NCBI GenBank assembly: GCA_964057225.1
Contig: OZ059897.1
Span: forward strand, 9,548,001 to 9,612,000
Reading direction: 5' to 3'
DNA length: 64,000 nt
DNA from: Auanema rhodensis
Lineage: Eukaryota; Nematoda; Chromadorea; Rhabditida; Rhabditidae
Position numbers and translations under genes: made by a program. The notes under the pieces were generated by a model, which saw nothing but the letters and a program-made list of their open reading frames with translations, was not told the DNA's origin and did not search any database. This document shows positions 21,091 through 32,545 of the stretch, piece after piece (position 1 is the stretch's first letter; each line of letters begins with the position of its first letter).

Positions 21091-21421
21091 TGTGATTTCT
21101 GATATTCTATTGAATCATTTAGATGTTCAGAGCAAAAGGTAATTTTCTACTGGATCTTTATGCAGATGAAATCAGAATAATTCTTATAATCTTTGGTTCT
21201 AATGGATCAGTCCGTCAGAAAAACCTTGGATCAAGATCTCAGAAGTGTTCTATCTCTATCATTTCATTTTTCTTGTTATCTATATAAAGTTTGAAAACAC
21301 TTAAACAGAGTTCTAAGAACTGAAACAAGGTTACATCTACAGAATTCTATCTGATCAGATAGAGGTTAGGAATAAATTTTCAAAATAAACGTTATAATTT
21401 CAAATAAAAGGTAAAACTCAA

Positions 21422-21494
21422 AGTCCGATGCGGGGCTCGAACCCGCGACAGCCAGATTAAGAGTCTGGTGCTCTACCGACTGAGCTAACCGGGC
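21422..21494 (-). tRNA. tRNA-Lys(CUU), G71-to-A variant
   Basis: Acceptor-stem change identical to the + arm copy at 6,687. Confidence 0.85.
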
Positions 21495-21825
21495 TGTGAT
21501 TTCTGATATTGTATTGAATCATTTAGATGTTCAGAGCAAAAGGTAATTTTCTACTGGATCTTTATGCATATGAAATCAGAATAATTCTTGTAATCTTTGG
21601 TTCTAATGGATCAGTTCGTCAGAAAAACCTTGGATCAAGATCTCAGAAGTGTTCTATCTCTATCATTTCCTTTTTCTTGTTATCTATACAAAGTTTGAAA
21701 ACACTTAAACAGAGTTCTAAGAACTGAAACAATGTTACATCTACAGAATTCTATCTGATCAGAAAGAGGTTAGGAATAAATTTTTAAAATAAACGTTATA
21801 ATTTCAAATGAAAGGTAAAACTTAA

Positions 21826-21898
21826 AGCCCGATGCGGGGCTCGAACCCGCGACAGCCAGATTAAGAGTCTGGTGCTCTACCGACTGAGCTAACCGGGC
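21826..21898 (-). tRNA. tRNA-Lys(CUU)
   Basis: Consensus copy. Confidence 0.93.
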
Positions 21899-22229
21899 TG
21901 TGATTTCTGATATTGTATTGAATCATTTAGATGTTCAGAGCAAAAGGTAATTTTCTACTGGATCTTTATGCAGGTGAAATCAGAATAATTCTTGTAATCT
22001 TTGGTTCTAATGGATAAGTCCGTCAGATAAACCTTGGATCAAGATCTTAGAAGTGTTCTATCTCTATCATTTCATTTTTCTTGTTATCTATACAAAGTTT
22101 GAAAACACTTAAACAGAGTTCTAAGAACTGAAACAATGTTACATCTACAGAATTCTATCTGATCAGAAAGAGGTTAGGAATAAATTTTCAAAATAAACGT
22201 TATAATTTCAAATGAAAGGTAAAACTTAA

Positions 22230-22302
22230 AGCCCGATGCGGGGCTCGAACCCGCGACAGCCAGATTAAGAGTCTGGTGCTTTACCGACTGAGCTAACCGG
22301 GC
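22230..22302 (-). tRNA. tRNA-Lys(CUU), D-stem variant
   Basis: The D-stem 3' strand is AAGC instead of GAGC, replacing the G-C pair with A/C. Confidence 0.85.
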
Positions 22303-22633
22303 TGTGATTTCTGATATTGTATTGAATCATTTAGATGTTCAGAGCAAAAGGTAATTTTCTACTGGATCTTTATGCAGGTGAAATCAGAATAATTCTTGTA
22401 ATCTTTGGTTCTAATGGATAAGTCCGTCAGATAAACCTTGGATCAAGATCTTAGAAGTGTTCTATCTCTATCATTTCATTTTTCTTGTTATCTATACAAA
22501 GTTTGAAAACACTTAAACAGAGTTCTAAGAACTGAAACAATGTTACATCTACAGAATTCTATCTGATCAGAAAGAGGTTAGGAATAAATTTTTAAAATAA
22601 ACGTTATAATTTCAAATGAAAGGTAAAACTTAA

Positions 22634-22706
22634 AGCCCGATGCGGGGCTCGAACCCGCGACAGCCAGATTAAGAGTCTGGTGCTCTACCGACTGAGCTAA
22701 CCGGGC
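22634..22706 (-). tRNA. tRNA-Lys(CUU)
   Basis: Consensus copy. Confidence 0.93.
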
Positions 22707-23037
22707 TGTGATTTCTGTTATTGTATTGAATCATTTAGATGTTCAGAGCAAAAGGTAATTTTCTATTGGATCTTTATGCAGATGAAATCAGAATAATTCT
22801 TGTAATATTTGGTTCTAATGGATCAGTTCGTCAGAAAAACCTTGGATCAAGATCTTAGAAGTGTTCTATCTCTATCATTTCATTTTTCTTGTTATCTATA
22901 CAAAGTTTGAAAACACTTAAACAGAGTTCTAAGAACTGAAACAATGTTACATCTACAGAATTCTATCTGATCAGAAAGAGGTTAGGAATAAATTTTTAAA
23001 ATAAACGTTATAATTTCAAATGAAAGGTAAAACTTAA

Positions 23038-23110
23038 AGCCCGATGCGGGGCTCGAACCCGCGACAGCCAGATTAAGAGTCTGGTGCTCTACCGACTGAG
23101 CTAACCGGGC
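23038..23110 (-). tRNA. tRNA-Lys(CUU)
   Basis: Consensus copy. Confidence 0.93.
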
Positions 23111-23441
23111 TGTGATTTCTGTTATTGTATTGAATCATTTAGATGTTCAGAGCAAAAGGTAATTTTCTATTGGATCTTTATGCAGATGAAATCAGAATAA
23201 TTCTTGTAATATTTGGTTCTAATGGATCAGTTCGTCAGAAAAACCTTGGATCAAGATCTTAGAAGTGTTCTATCTCTATCATTTCATTTTTCTTGTTATC
23301 TATACAAAGTTTGAAAACACTTAAACAGAGTTCTAAGAACTGAAACAATGTTACATCTACAGAATTCTATCTGATCAGAAAGAGGTTAGGAATAAATTTC
23401 CAAAATAAACGTTATAATTTCAAATAAAAGGTAAAACTTAA

Positions 23442-23514
23442 AGCCCGATGCGGGGCTCGAACCCGCGACAGCCAGATTAAGAGTCTGGTGCTCTACCGAC
23501 TGAGCTAACCGGGC
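23442..23514 (-). tRNA. tRNA-Lys(CUU)
   Basis: Consensus copy; counterpart of 20,614 in the 7-unit duplication. Confidence 0.93.
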
Positions 23515-23845
23515 TGTGATTTCTAATATTGTATTGAATCATTTAGATGTTCAGAGCAAAAGGTGATTTTCTACTGGAACTTTATGCAGGTGAAATCAGA
23601 ATAATTCTTGTAATCTTTGGTTCTAATGGATCAGTCCGTCAGAAAAACCTTGGATCAAGATCTTAGAAGTGTTCTATCTCTATCATTTCATTTTTCTTGG
23701 TATCTATACAAAGTTTGAAAACACTTAAACAGAGTTCTAAGAACTGAAACAATGTTACATCTACAGCATTCTATCTGATCAGAAAGAGGTTAGGAATAAA
23801 TTTTCAAAATAAACGTTATAATTTCAAATAAAAGGTAAAACTTAA

Positions 23846-23918
23846 AGCCCGATGCGGGGCTCGAACCCGCGACAGCCAGATTAAGAGTCTGGTGCTCTAC
23901 CGACTGAGCTAACCGGGC
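23846..23918 (-). tRNA. tRNA-Lys(CUU)
   Basis: Consensus copy. Confidence 0.93.
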
Positions 23919-24249
23919 TGTGATTTCTGATATTCTATTGAATCATTTAGATGTTCAGAGCAAAAGGTAATTTTCTACTGGATCTTTATGCAGATGAAAT
24001 CAGAATAATTCTTATAATCTTTGGTTCTAATGGATCAGTCCGTCAGAAAAACCTTGGATCAAGATCTCAGAAGTGTTCTATCTCTATCATTTCATTTTTC
24101 TTGTTATCTATATAAAGTTTGAAAACACTTAAACAGAGTTCTAAGAACTGAAACAAGGTTACATCTACAGAATTCTATCTGATCAGATAGAGGTTAGGAA
24201 TAAATTTTCAAAATAAACGTTATAATTTCAAATAAAAGGTAAAACTCAA

Positions 24250-24322
24250 AGTCCGATGCGGGGCTCGAACCCGCGACAGCCAGATTAAGAGTCTGGTGCT
24301 CTACCGACTGAGCTAACCGGGC
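24250..24322 (-). tRNA. tRNA-Lys(CUU), G71-to-A variant
   Basis: Exact 2,828 bp echo of the variant at 21,422. Confidence 0.85.
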
Positions 24323-24653
24323 TGTGATTTCTGATATTGTATTGAATCATTTAGATGTTCAGAGCAAAAGGTAATTTTCTACTGGATCTTTATGCATATG
24401 AAATCAGAATAATTCTTGTAATCTTTGGTTCTAATGGATCAGTTCGTCAGAAAAACCTTGGATCAAGATCTCAGAAGTGTTCTATCTCTATCATTTCCTT
24501 TTTCTTGTTATCTATACAAAGTTTGAAAACACTTAAACAGAGTTCTAAGAACTGAAACAATGTTACATCTACAGAATTCTATCTGATCAGAAAGAGGTTA
24601 GGAATAAATTTTCAAAATAAACGTTATAATTTCAAATAAAAGGTAAAACTTAA

Positions 24654-24726
24654 AGCCCGATGCGGGGCTCGAACCCGCGACAGCCAGATTAAGAGTCTGG
24701 TGCTCTACCGACTGAGCTAACCGGGC
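24654..24726 (-). tRNA. tRNA-Lys(CUU)
   Basis: Consensus copy. Confidence 0.93.
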
Positions 24727-25057
24727 TGTGATTTCTGATATTCTATTGAATCATTTAGATGTTCAGATCATAACGTAATTTTCTACTGGATCTTTATGCA
24801 GGTGAAATCAGAATAATTCTTGTAATCTTTGGTTCTAATGGATAAGTCCGTCAGATAAACCTTGGATCAAGATCTTAGAAGTGTTCTATCTCTATCATTT
24901 CATTTTTCTTGTTATCTATACAAAGTTTGAAAACACTTAAACAGAGTTCTAAGAACTGAAACAATGTTACATCTACAGAATTCTATCTGATCAGAAAGAG
25001 ATTAAGAAATAATATTCAAAATAAACGTTTAAATTTCAAAAAAAAGGTAAAACTTAA

Positions 25058-25130
25058 AGCCCGATGCGGGGCTCGAACCCGCGACAGCCAGATTAAGAGT
25101 CTGGTGCTCTACCGACTGAGCTAACCGGGC
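25058..25130 (-). tRNA. tRNA-Lys(CUU)
   Basis: Consensus copy; the spacer on its low-coordinate side changes to the GATTAAGAAATAA type. Confidence 0.93.
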
Positions 25131-25461
25131 TGTGATTTCTGATATTGTATTGAATCATTTAGATGTTCAGAGCAAAAGGTGATTTTCTACTGGATCTTTA
25201 TGCAGGTGAAATCAGAATAATTCTTGTAATCTTTGGTTCTAATGGATCAGTCCGTCAGAAAAACCTTGGATCAAGATCTTAGAAGTGTTCTATCTCTATC
25301 ATTTCATTTTTCTTGTTATCTATACAAAGTTTGAAAACACTTAAACAGAGTTCTAAGAACTGAAACAATGTTACATCTACAGCTTTCTATCTGATCAGAA
25401 AGAGGTTAGGAATAAATTTTCAAAATAAACGTTATAATTTCAAATAAAAGGTAAAACTCAA

Positions 25462-25534
25462 AGTCCGATGCGGGGCTCGAACCCGCGACAGCCAGATTAA
25501 GAGTCTGGTGCTCTACCGACTGAGCTAACCGGGC
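25462..25534 (-). tRNA. tRNA-Lys(CUU), G71-to-A variant
   Basis: Third - arm copy with the GGAC acceptor end. Confidence 0.85.
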
Positions 25535-25865
25535 TGTGATTTCTGATATTCTATTGAATCATTTAGATGTTCAGATCATAACGTAATTTTCTACTGGATC
25601 TTTATGCAGGTGAAATCAGAATAATTCTTGTAATCTTTGGTTCTAATGGATAAGTCCGTCAGATAAACCTTGGATCAAGATCTTAGAAGTGTTCTATCTC
25701 TATCATTTCATTTTTCTTGTTATCTATACAAAGTTTGAAAACACTTAAACAGAGTTCTAAGAACTGAAACAATGTTACATCTACAGAATTCTATCTGATC
25801 AGAAAGAGGTTAGGAATAAATTTTTAAAATAAACGTTATAATTTCAAATGAAAGGTAAAACTTAA

Positions 25866-25938
25866 AGCCCGATGCGGGGCTCGAACCCGCGACAGCCAGA
25901 TTAAGAGTCTGGTGCTCTACCGACTGAGCTAACCGGGC
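25866..25938 (-). tRNA. tRNA-Lys(CUU)
   Basis: Consensus copy. Confidence 0.93.
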
Positions 25939-26269
25939 TGTGATTTCTGATATTGTATTGAATCATTTAGATGTTCAGAGCAAAAGGTGATTTTCTACTG
26001 GATCTTTATGCAGGTGAAATCAGAATAATTCTTGTAATCTTTGGTTCTAATGGATCAGTCCGTCAGAAAAACCTTGGATCAAGATCTTAGAAGTGTTCTA
26101 TCTCTATCATTTCATTTTTCTTGGTATCTATACAAAGTTTGAAAACACTTAAACAGAGTTCTAAGAACTGAAACAATGTTACATCTACAGCTTTCTATCT
26201 GATCAGAAAGAGGTTAGGAATAAATTTTCAAAATAAACGTTATAATTTCAAATAAAAGGTAAAACTTAA

Positions 26270-26342
26270 AGCCCGATGCGGGGCTCGAACCCGCGACAGC
26301 CAGATTAAGAGTCTGGTGCTCTACCGACTGAGCTAACCGGGC
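26270..26342 (-). tRNA. tRNA-Lys(CUU)
   Basis: Consensus copy. Confidence 0.93.
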
Positions 26343-26673
26343 TGTGATTTCTGATATTCTATTGAATCATTTAGATGTTCAGAGCAAAAGGTAATTTTCT
26401 ACTGGATCTTTATGCAGATGAAATCAGAATATTTCTTGTAATATTTGGTTCTAATGGATCAGTTCGTCAGAAAAACCTTGGATCAAGATCTTAGAAGTGT
26501 TCTATCTCTATCATTTCATTTTTCTTGTTATCTATACAAAGTTTGAAAACACTTAAACAGAGTTCTAAGAACTGAAACAATGTTACATCTACAGCTTTCT
26601 ATCTGATCAGAAAGAGGTTAGGAATAAATTTTCAAAATAAACGTTATAATTTCAAATAAAAGGTAAAACTTAA

Positions 26674-26746
26674 AGCCCGATGCGGGGCTCGAACCCGCGA
26701 CAGCCAGATTAAGAGTCTGGTGCTCTACCGACTGAGCTAACCGGGC
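26674..26746 (-). tRNA. tRNA-Lys(CUU)
   Basis: Consensus copy. Confidence 0.93.
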
Positions 26747-27077
26747 TGTGATTTCTGATATTGTATTGAATCATTTAGATGTTCAGAGCAAAAGGTAATT
26801 TTCTACTGGATCTTTATACAGATGAAATCAGAATATTTCTTGTAATATTTGGTTCTAATGGATCAGTTCGTCAGAAAAACCTTGGATCAAGATCTTAGAA
26901 GTGTTCTATCTCTATCATTTCATTTTTCTTGGTATCTATACAAAGTTTGAAAACACTTAAACAGAGTTCTAAGAACTGAAACAATGTTACATCTACAGCT
27001 TTCTATCTGATCAGAAAGAGGTTAGGAATAAATTTTCAAAATAAACGTTATAATTTCAAATAAAAGGTAAAACTTAA

Positions 27078-27150
27078 AGCCCGATGCGGGGCTCGAACCC
27101 GCGACAGCCAGATTAAGAGTCTGGTGCTCTACCGACTGAGCTAACCGGGC
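27078..27150 (-). tRNA. tRNA-Lys(CUU)
   Basis: Consensus copy. Confidence 0.93.
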
Positions 27151-27481
27151 TGTGATTTCTGATATTCTATTGAATCATTTAGATGTTCAGAGCAAAAGGT
27201 AATTTTCTACTGGATCTTTATGCAGATGAAATCAGAATAATTCTTGTAATCTTTGGTTCTAATGGATCAGTCCGTCAGAAAAACCTTGGATCAAGATCTC
27301 AGAAGTGTTCTATCTCTATCATTTCATTTTTCTTGTTATCTATACAAAGTTTGAAAACACTTAAACAGAGTTCTAAGAACTGAAACAATGTTACATCTAC
27401 AGAATTCTATCTGATCAGAAAGAGATTAAGAAATAATATTCAAAATAAACGTTTAAATTTCAAAAAAAAGGTAAAACTTAA

Positions 27482-27554
27482 AGCCCGATGCGGGGCTCGA
27501 ACCCGCGACAGCCAGATTAAGAGTCTGGTGCTCTACCGACTGAGCTAACCGGGC
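27482..27554 (-). tRNA. tRNA-Lys(CUU)
   Basis: Consensus copy; last of the simple 404 bp series. Confidence 0.93.
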
Positions 27555-27639
27555 TGTGATTTCTAATATTGTATTGAATCATTTAGATGTTCAGAGCATA
27601 ACGTAATTATCTACTGGATCTTTATGCAGATGAAATCAG

Positions 27640-27689
27640 GCGACAGCCAGATTAAGAGTCTGGTGCTCTACCGACTGAGCTAACCGGGC
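27640..27689 (-). pseudogene. 5' fragment of tRNA-Lys (nt 1-50)
   Basis: Nucleotides 1-50 of the tRNA, including box A, D arm, anticodon arm and variable loop, but without the T arm, box B and 3' acceptor strand. The break is two bases into the T stem, where the sequence switches to array spacer (CTGATTTCATC). This is the reference description for the other 50-nt fragments. Confidence 0.9.
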
Positions 27690-28021
27690 TGTGATTTCTG
27701 ATATTGTATTGAATCATTTAGATGTTCAGAGCAAAAGGTAATTTTCTACTGGATCTTTATGCAGATGAAATCAGAATAATTCTTGTAATCTTTGGTTCTA
27801 ATGGATCAGTCCGTCAGAAAAACCTTGGATCAAGATCTTAGAAGTGTTCTATCTCTATCATTTTATTTTTCTTGGTATCTATACAAAGTTTGAAAACACT
27901 TAAACAGAGTTCTAAGAACTGAAACAATGTTACATCTACAGAATTCTATCTGATCAGAAAGAGATTAAGAAAGAATATTCAAAATAAACGTTTAATTTTC
28001 AAAAAAAAAGGTAAAACTTAA

Positions 28022-28094
28022 AGCCCGATGCGGGGGTCGAATCCGTAACAGCCAGATTAAGAGACTGGTGCTCTACCGACTGAGCTAACCGGGC
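28022..28094 (-). pseudogene. degenerate tRNA-Lys(CUU), conserved variant class
   Basis: Full length, but relative to consensus it has a U31/U39 mismatch in the anticodon stem, variable loop/T stem changed to UGUUACGGA, and T loop UUCGACC. Two T-stem pairs are lost (A49/C65 and A53/C61). The anticodon is still CUU. The same set of changes is present in all eight copies of this class, so they derive from one mutated ancestor amplified with the higher-order repeat. Confidence 0.85.
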
Positions 28095-28179
28095 TGTGAT
28101 TTCTAATATTGTATTGAATCATTTAGATGTTCAGAGCATAACGTAATTATCTACTGGATCTTTATGCAGATGAAATCAG

Positions 28180-28229
28180 GCGACAGCCAGATTAAGAGTC
28201 TGGTGCTCTACCGACTGAGCTAACCGGGC
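28180..28229 (-). pseudogene. 5' fragment of tRNA-Lys (nt 1-50)
   Basis: Same end points as the fragment at 27,640. Confidence 0.88.
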
Positions 28230-28560
28230 TGTGATTTCTAATATTGTATTGAATCATTTAGATGTTCAGATCATAACGTAATTTTCTACTGGATCTTTAT
28301 GCAGGTGAAATCAGAATAGTTCTTGTCTTCTTTGGTTCTAATGGATCAGTCCGTCAGAAAAATTTTAGATCAAGATCTTAGAAGTGTTCTCTCTCTATCA
28401 TTTCATTTTTCTTGTTATCTAAACAAAGTTTGAAAACACTTAAACAGAGTTCTAAGAACTGAAACAATGTTACATCTACAGAATTCTATCTGATCAGAAA
28501 GAGATTAAGAAATAATATTCAAAATAAACGTTTAAATTTCAAAAAAAAGGTAAAGCTTAA

Positions 28561-28633
28561 AGCCCGATGCGGGGCTCGAACCCGCGACAGCCAGATTAAG
28601 AGTCTGGTGCTCTACCGACTGAGCTAACCGGGC
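28561..28633 (-). tRNA. tRNA-Lys(CUU)
   Basis: Consensus copy inside the higher-order repeat. Confidence 0.92.
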
Positions 28634-28718
28634 TGTGATTTCTAATATTGTATTGAATCATTTAGATGTTCAGAGCATAACGTAATTATCTACTGGATCT
28701 TTATGCAGATGAAATCAG

Positions 28719-28768
28719 GCGACAGCCAGATTAAGAGTCTGGTGCTCTACCGACTGAGCTAACCGGGC
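28719..28768 (-). pseudogene. 5' fragment of tRNA-Lys (nt 1-50)
   Basis: Follows a canonical copy. Confidence 0.88.
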
Positions 28769-29100
28769 TGTGATTTCTAATATTGTATTGAATCATTTAG
28801 ATGTTCAGATCATAACGTAATTTTCTACTGGATCTTTATGCAGGTGAAATCAGAATAGTTCTTGTCTTCTTTGGTTCTAATGGATCAGTCCGTCAGAAAA
28901 ATTTTAGATCAAGATCTTAGAAGTGTTCTCTCTCTATCATTTCATTTTTCTTGTTATCTAAACAAAGTTTGAAAACACTTAAACAGAGTTCTAAGAACTG
29001 AAACAATGTTACATCTACAGAATTCTATCTGATCAGAAAGAGATTAAGAAAGAATATTCAAAATAAACGTTTAATTTTCAAAAAAAAAGGTAAAACTTAA

Positions 29101-29173
29101 AGCCCGATGCGGGGGTCGAATCCGTAACAGCCAGATTAAGAGACTGGTGCTCTACCGACTGAGCTAACCGGGC
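29101..29173 (-). pseudogene. degenerate tRNA-Lys(CUU)
   Basis: Same variant set as 28,022. Confidence 0.85.
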
Positions 29174-29258
29174 TGTGATTTCTAATATTGTATTGAATCA
29201 TTTAGATGTTCAGAGCATAACGTAATTATCTACTGGATCTTTATGCAGATGAAATCAG

Positions 29259-29308
29259 GCGACAGCCAGATTAAGAGTCTGGTGCTCTACCGACTGAGCT
29301 AACCGGGC
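29259..29308 (-). pseudogene. 5' fragment of tRNA-Lys (nt 1-50)
   Basis: Follows a degenerate copy. Confidence 0.88.
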
Positions 29309-29639
29309 TGTGATTTCTAATATTGTATTGAATCATTTAGATGTTCAGAGCATAACGTAATTTTCTACTGGATCTTTATGCAGGTGAAATCAGAATAGTT
29401 CTTGTCTTCTTTGGTTCTAATGAATCAGTCCGTCAGAAAAACTTTGGTCCGAGATTTTAGAAGTGTTCTCTCTCTATCATTTCATTTTTCTTGTTATCTA
29501 AACAAAGTTTGAAAACACTTAAACAGAGTTCTAAGAACTGAAACAATGTTACATCTACAGAATTCTATCTGATCAGAAAGAGATTAAGAAATAATATTCA
29601 AAATAAACGTTTAAATTTCAAAAAAAAGGTAAAACTTAA

Positions 29640-29712
29640 AGCCCGATGCGGGGCTCGAACCCGCGACAGCCAGATTAAGAGTCTGGTGCTCTACCGACTG
29701 AGCTAACCGGGC
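29640..29712 (-). tRNA. tRNA-Lys(CUU)
   Basis: Consensus copy, 1,079 bp from 28,561. Confidence 0.92.
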
Positions 29713-29797
29713 TGTGATTTCTAATATTGTATTGAATCATTTAGATGTTCAGAGCATAACGTAATTATCTACTGGATCTTTATGCAGATGAAATCAG

Positions 29798-29847
29798 GCG
29801 ACAGCCAGATTAAGAGTCTGGTGCTCTACCGACTGAGCTAACCGGGC
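29798..29847 (-). pseudogene. 5' fragment of tRNA-Lys (nt 1-50)
   Basis: Identical module. Confidence 0.88.
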
Positions 29848-30179
29848 TGTGATTTCTAATATTGTATTGAATCATTTAGATGTTCAGAGCATAACGTAAT
29901 TTTCTACTGGATCTTTATGCAGGTGAAATCAGAATAGTTCTTGTCTTCTTTGGTTCTAATGGATCAGTCCGTCAGAAAAATTTTAGATCAAGATCTTAGA
30001 AGTGTTCTCTCTCTATCATTTCATTTTTCTTGTTATCTAAACAAAGTTTGAAAACACTTAAACAGAGTTCTAAGAACTGAAACAATGTTACATCTACAGA
30101 ATTCTATCTGATCAGAAAGAGATTAAGAAAGAATATTCAAAATAAACGTTTAATTTTCAAAAAAAAAGGTAAAACTTAA

Positions 30180-30252
30180 AGCCCGATGCGGGGGTCGAAT
30201 CCGTAACAGCCAGATTAAGAGACTGGTGCTCTACCGACTGAGCTAACCGGGC
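30180..30252 (-). pseudogene. degenerate tRNA-Lys(CUU)
   Basis: First of two successive degenerate copies. Confidence 0.85.
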
Positions 30253-30337
30253 TGTGATTTCTAATATTGTATTGAATCATTTAGATGTTCAGAGCATAAC
30301 GTAATTATCTACTGGATCTTTATGCAGATGAAATCAG

Positions 30338-30387
30338 GCGACAGCCAGATTAAGAGTCTGGTGCTCTACCGACTGAGCTAACCGGGC
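30338..30387 (-). pseudogene. 5' fragment of tRNA-Lys (nt 1-50)
   Basis: Identical module. Confidence 0.88.
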
Positions 30388-30719
30388 TGTGATTTCTAAT
30401 ATTGTATTGAATCATTTAGATGTTCAGATCATAACGTAATTTTCTACTGGATCTTTATGCAGGTGAAATCAGAATAGTTCTTGTCTTCTTTGGTTCTAAT
30501 GGATCAGTCCGTCAGAAAAATTTTAGATCAAGATCTTAGAAGTGTTCTCTCTCTATCATTTCATTTTTCTTGTTATCTAAACAAAGTTTGAAAACACTTA
30601 AACAGAGTTCTAAGAACTGAAACAATGTTACATCTACAGAATTCTATCTGATCAGAAAGAGATTAAGAAAGAATATTCAAAATAAACGTTTAATTTTCAA
30701 AAAAAAAGGTAAAACTTAA

Positions 30720-30792
30720 AGCCCGATGCGGGGGTCGAATCCGTAACAGCCAGATTAAGAGACTGGTGCTCTACCGACTGAGCTAACCGGGC
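30720..30792 (-). pseudogene. degenerate tRNA-Lys(CUU)
   Basis: Second of two successive degenerate copies, 540 bp apart; an unequal-exchange scar. Confidence 0.85.
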
Positions 30793-30877
30793 TGTGATTT
30801 CTAATATTGTATTGAATCATTTAGATGTTCAGAGCATAACGTAATTATCTACTGGATCTTTATGCAGATGAAATCAG

Positions 30878-30927
30878 GCGACAGCCAGATTAAGAGTCTG
30901 GTGCTCTACCGACTGAGCTAACCGGGC
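30878..30927 (-). pseudogene. 5' fragment of tRNA-Lys (nt 1-50)
   Basis: Identical module. Confidence 0.88.
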
Positions 30928-31258
30928 TGTGATTTCTAATATTGTATTGAATCATTTAGATGTTCAGATCATAACGTAATTTTCTACTGGATCTTTATGC
31001 AGGTGAAATCAGAATAGTTCTTGTCTTCTTTGGTTCTAATGGATCAGTCCGTCAGAAAAATTTTAGATCAAGATCTTAGAAGTGTTCTCTCTCTATCATT
31101 TCATTTTTCTTGTTATCTAAACAAAGTTTGAAAACACTTAAACAGAGTTCTAAGAACTGAAACAATGTTACATCTACAGAATTCTATCTGATCAGAAAGA
31201 GATTAAGAAATAATATTCAAAATAAACGTTTAAATTTCAAAAAAAAGGTAAAACTTAA

Positions 31259-31331
31259 AGCCCGATGCGGGGCTCGAACCCGCGACAGCCAGATTAAGAG
31301 TCTGGTGCTCTACCGACTGAGCTAACCGGGC
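31259..31331 (-). tRNA. tRNA-Lys(CUU)
   Basis: Consensus copy. Confidence 0.92.
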
Positions 31332-31416
31332 TGTGATTTCTAATATTGTATTGAATCATTTAGATGTTCAGAGCATAACGTAATTATCTACTGGATCTTT
31401 ATGCAGATGAAATCAG

Positions 31417-31466
31417 GCGACAGCCAGATTAAGAGTCTGGTGCTCTACCGACTGAGCTAACCGGGC
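31417..31466 (-). pseudogene. 5' fragment of tRNA-Lys (nt 1-50)
   Basis: Identical module. Confidence 0.88.
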
Positions 31467-31798
31467 TGTGATTTCTAATATTGTATTGAATCATTTAGAT
31501 GTTCAGATCATAACGTAATTTTCTACTGGATCTTTATGCAGGTGAAATCAGAATAGTTCTTGTCTTCTTTGGTTCTAATGGATCAGTCCGTCAGAAAAAT
31601 TTTAGATCAAGATCTTAGAAGTGTTCTCTCTCTATCATTTCATTTTTCTTGTTATCTAAACAAAGTTTGAAAACACTTAAACAGAGTTCTAAGAACTGAA
31701 ACAATGTTACATCTACAGAATTCTATCTGATCAGAAAGAGATTAAGAAAGAATATTCAAAATAAACGTTTAATTTTCAAAAAAAAAGGTAAAACTTAA

Positions 31799-31871
31799 AG
31801 CCCGATGCGGGGGTCGAATCCGTAACAGCCAGATTAAGAGACTGGTGCTCTACCGACTGAGCTAACCGGGC
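31799..31871 (-). pseudogene. degenerate tRNA-Lys(CUU)
   Basis: Same variant set. Confidence 0.85.
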
Positions 31872-31956
31872 TGTGATTTCTAATATTGTATTGAATCATT
31901 TAGATGTTCAGAGCATAACGTAATTATCTACTGGATCTTTATGCAGATGAAATCAG

Positions 31957-32006
31957 GCGACAGCCAGATTAAGAGTCTGGTGCTCTACCGACTGAGCTAA
32001 CCGGGC
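31957..32006 (-). pseudogene. 5' fragment of tRNA-Lys (nt 1-50)
   Basis: Identical module. Confidence 0.88.
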
Positions 32007-32337
32007 TGTGATTTCTAATATTGTATTGAATCATTTAGATGTTCAGAGCATAACGTAATTTTCTACTGGATCTTTATGCAGGTGAAATCAGAATAGTTCT
32101 TGTCTTCTTTGGTTCTAATGAATCAGTCCGTCAGAAAAACTTTGGTCCGAGATTTTAGAAGTGTTCTCTCTCTATCATTTCATTTTTCTTGTTATCTAAA
32201 CAAAGTTTGAAAACACTTAAACAGAGTTCTAAGAACTGAAACAATGTTACATCTACAGAATTCTATCTGATCAGAAAGAGATTAAGAAATAATATTCAAA
32301 ATAAACGTTTAAATTTCAAAAAAAAGGTAAAACTTAA

Positions 32338-32410
32338 AGCCCGATGCGGGGCTCGAACCCGCGACAGCCAGATTAAGAGTCTGGTGCTCTACCGACTGAG
32401 CTAACCGGGC
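32338..32410 (-). tRNA. tRNA-Lys(CUU)
   Basis: Consensus copy. Confidence 0.92.
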
Positions 32411-32495
32411 TGTGATTTCTAATATTGTATTGAATCATTTAGATGTTCAGAGCATAACGTAATTATCTACTGGATCTTTATGCAGATGAAATCAG

Positions 32496-32545
32496 GCGAC
32501 AGCCAGATTAAGAGTCTGGTGCTCTACCGACTGAGCTAACCGGGC
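32496..32545 (-). pseudogene. 5' fragment of tRNA-Lys (nt 1-50)
   Basis: Identical module. Confidence 0.88.

Larger units (their letters stand above)
17954..27639 (-). repeat. tRNA-Lys(CUU) tandem array, - arm, simple 404 bp units
   Basis: Twenty-four head-to-tail units at exactly 404 bp, in the opposite orientation to the left arm. A 2,828 bp block (7 units) is duplicated: private markers at 20,736, 21,422 and 21,553 recur at 23,564, 24,250 and 24,381. Confidence 0.95.

Noticed and set aside
412..27383. Recurring 60-66 codon ORF (starts MFRAKGNFLLDL) in many array units
   Set aside because: It is the array spacer read antisense to the tRNA. It is broken in many units, has no start context, and repeats only because the DNA repeats.
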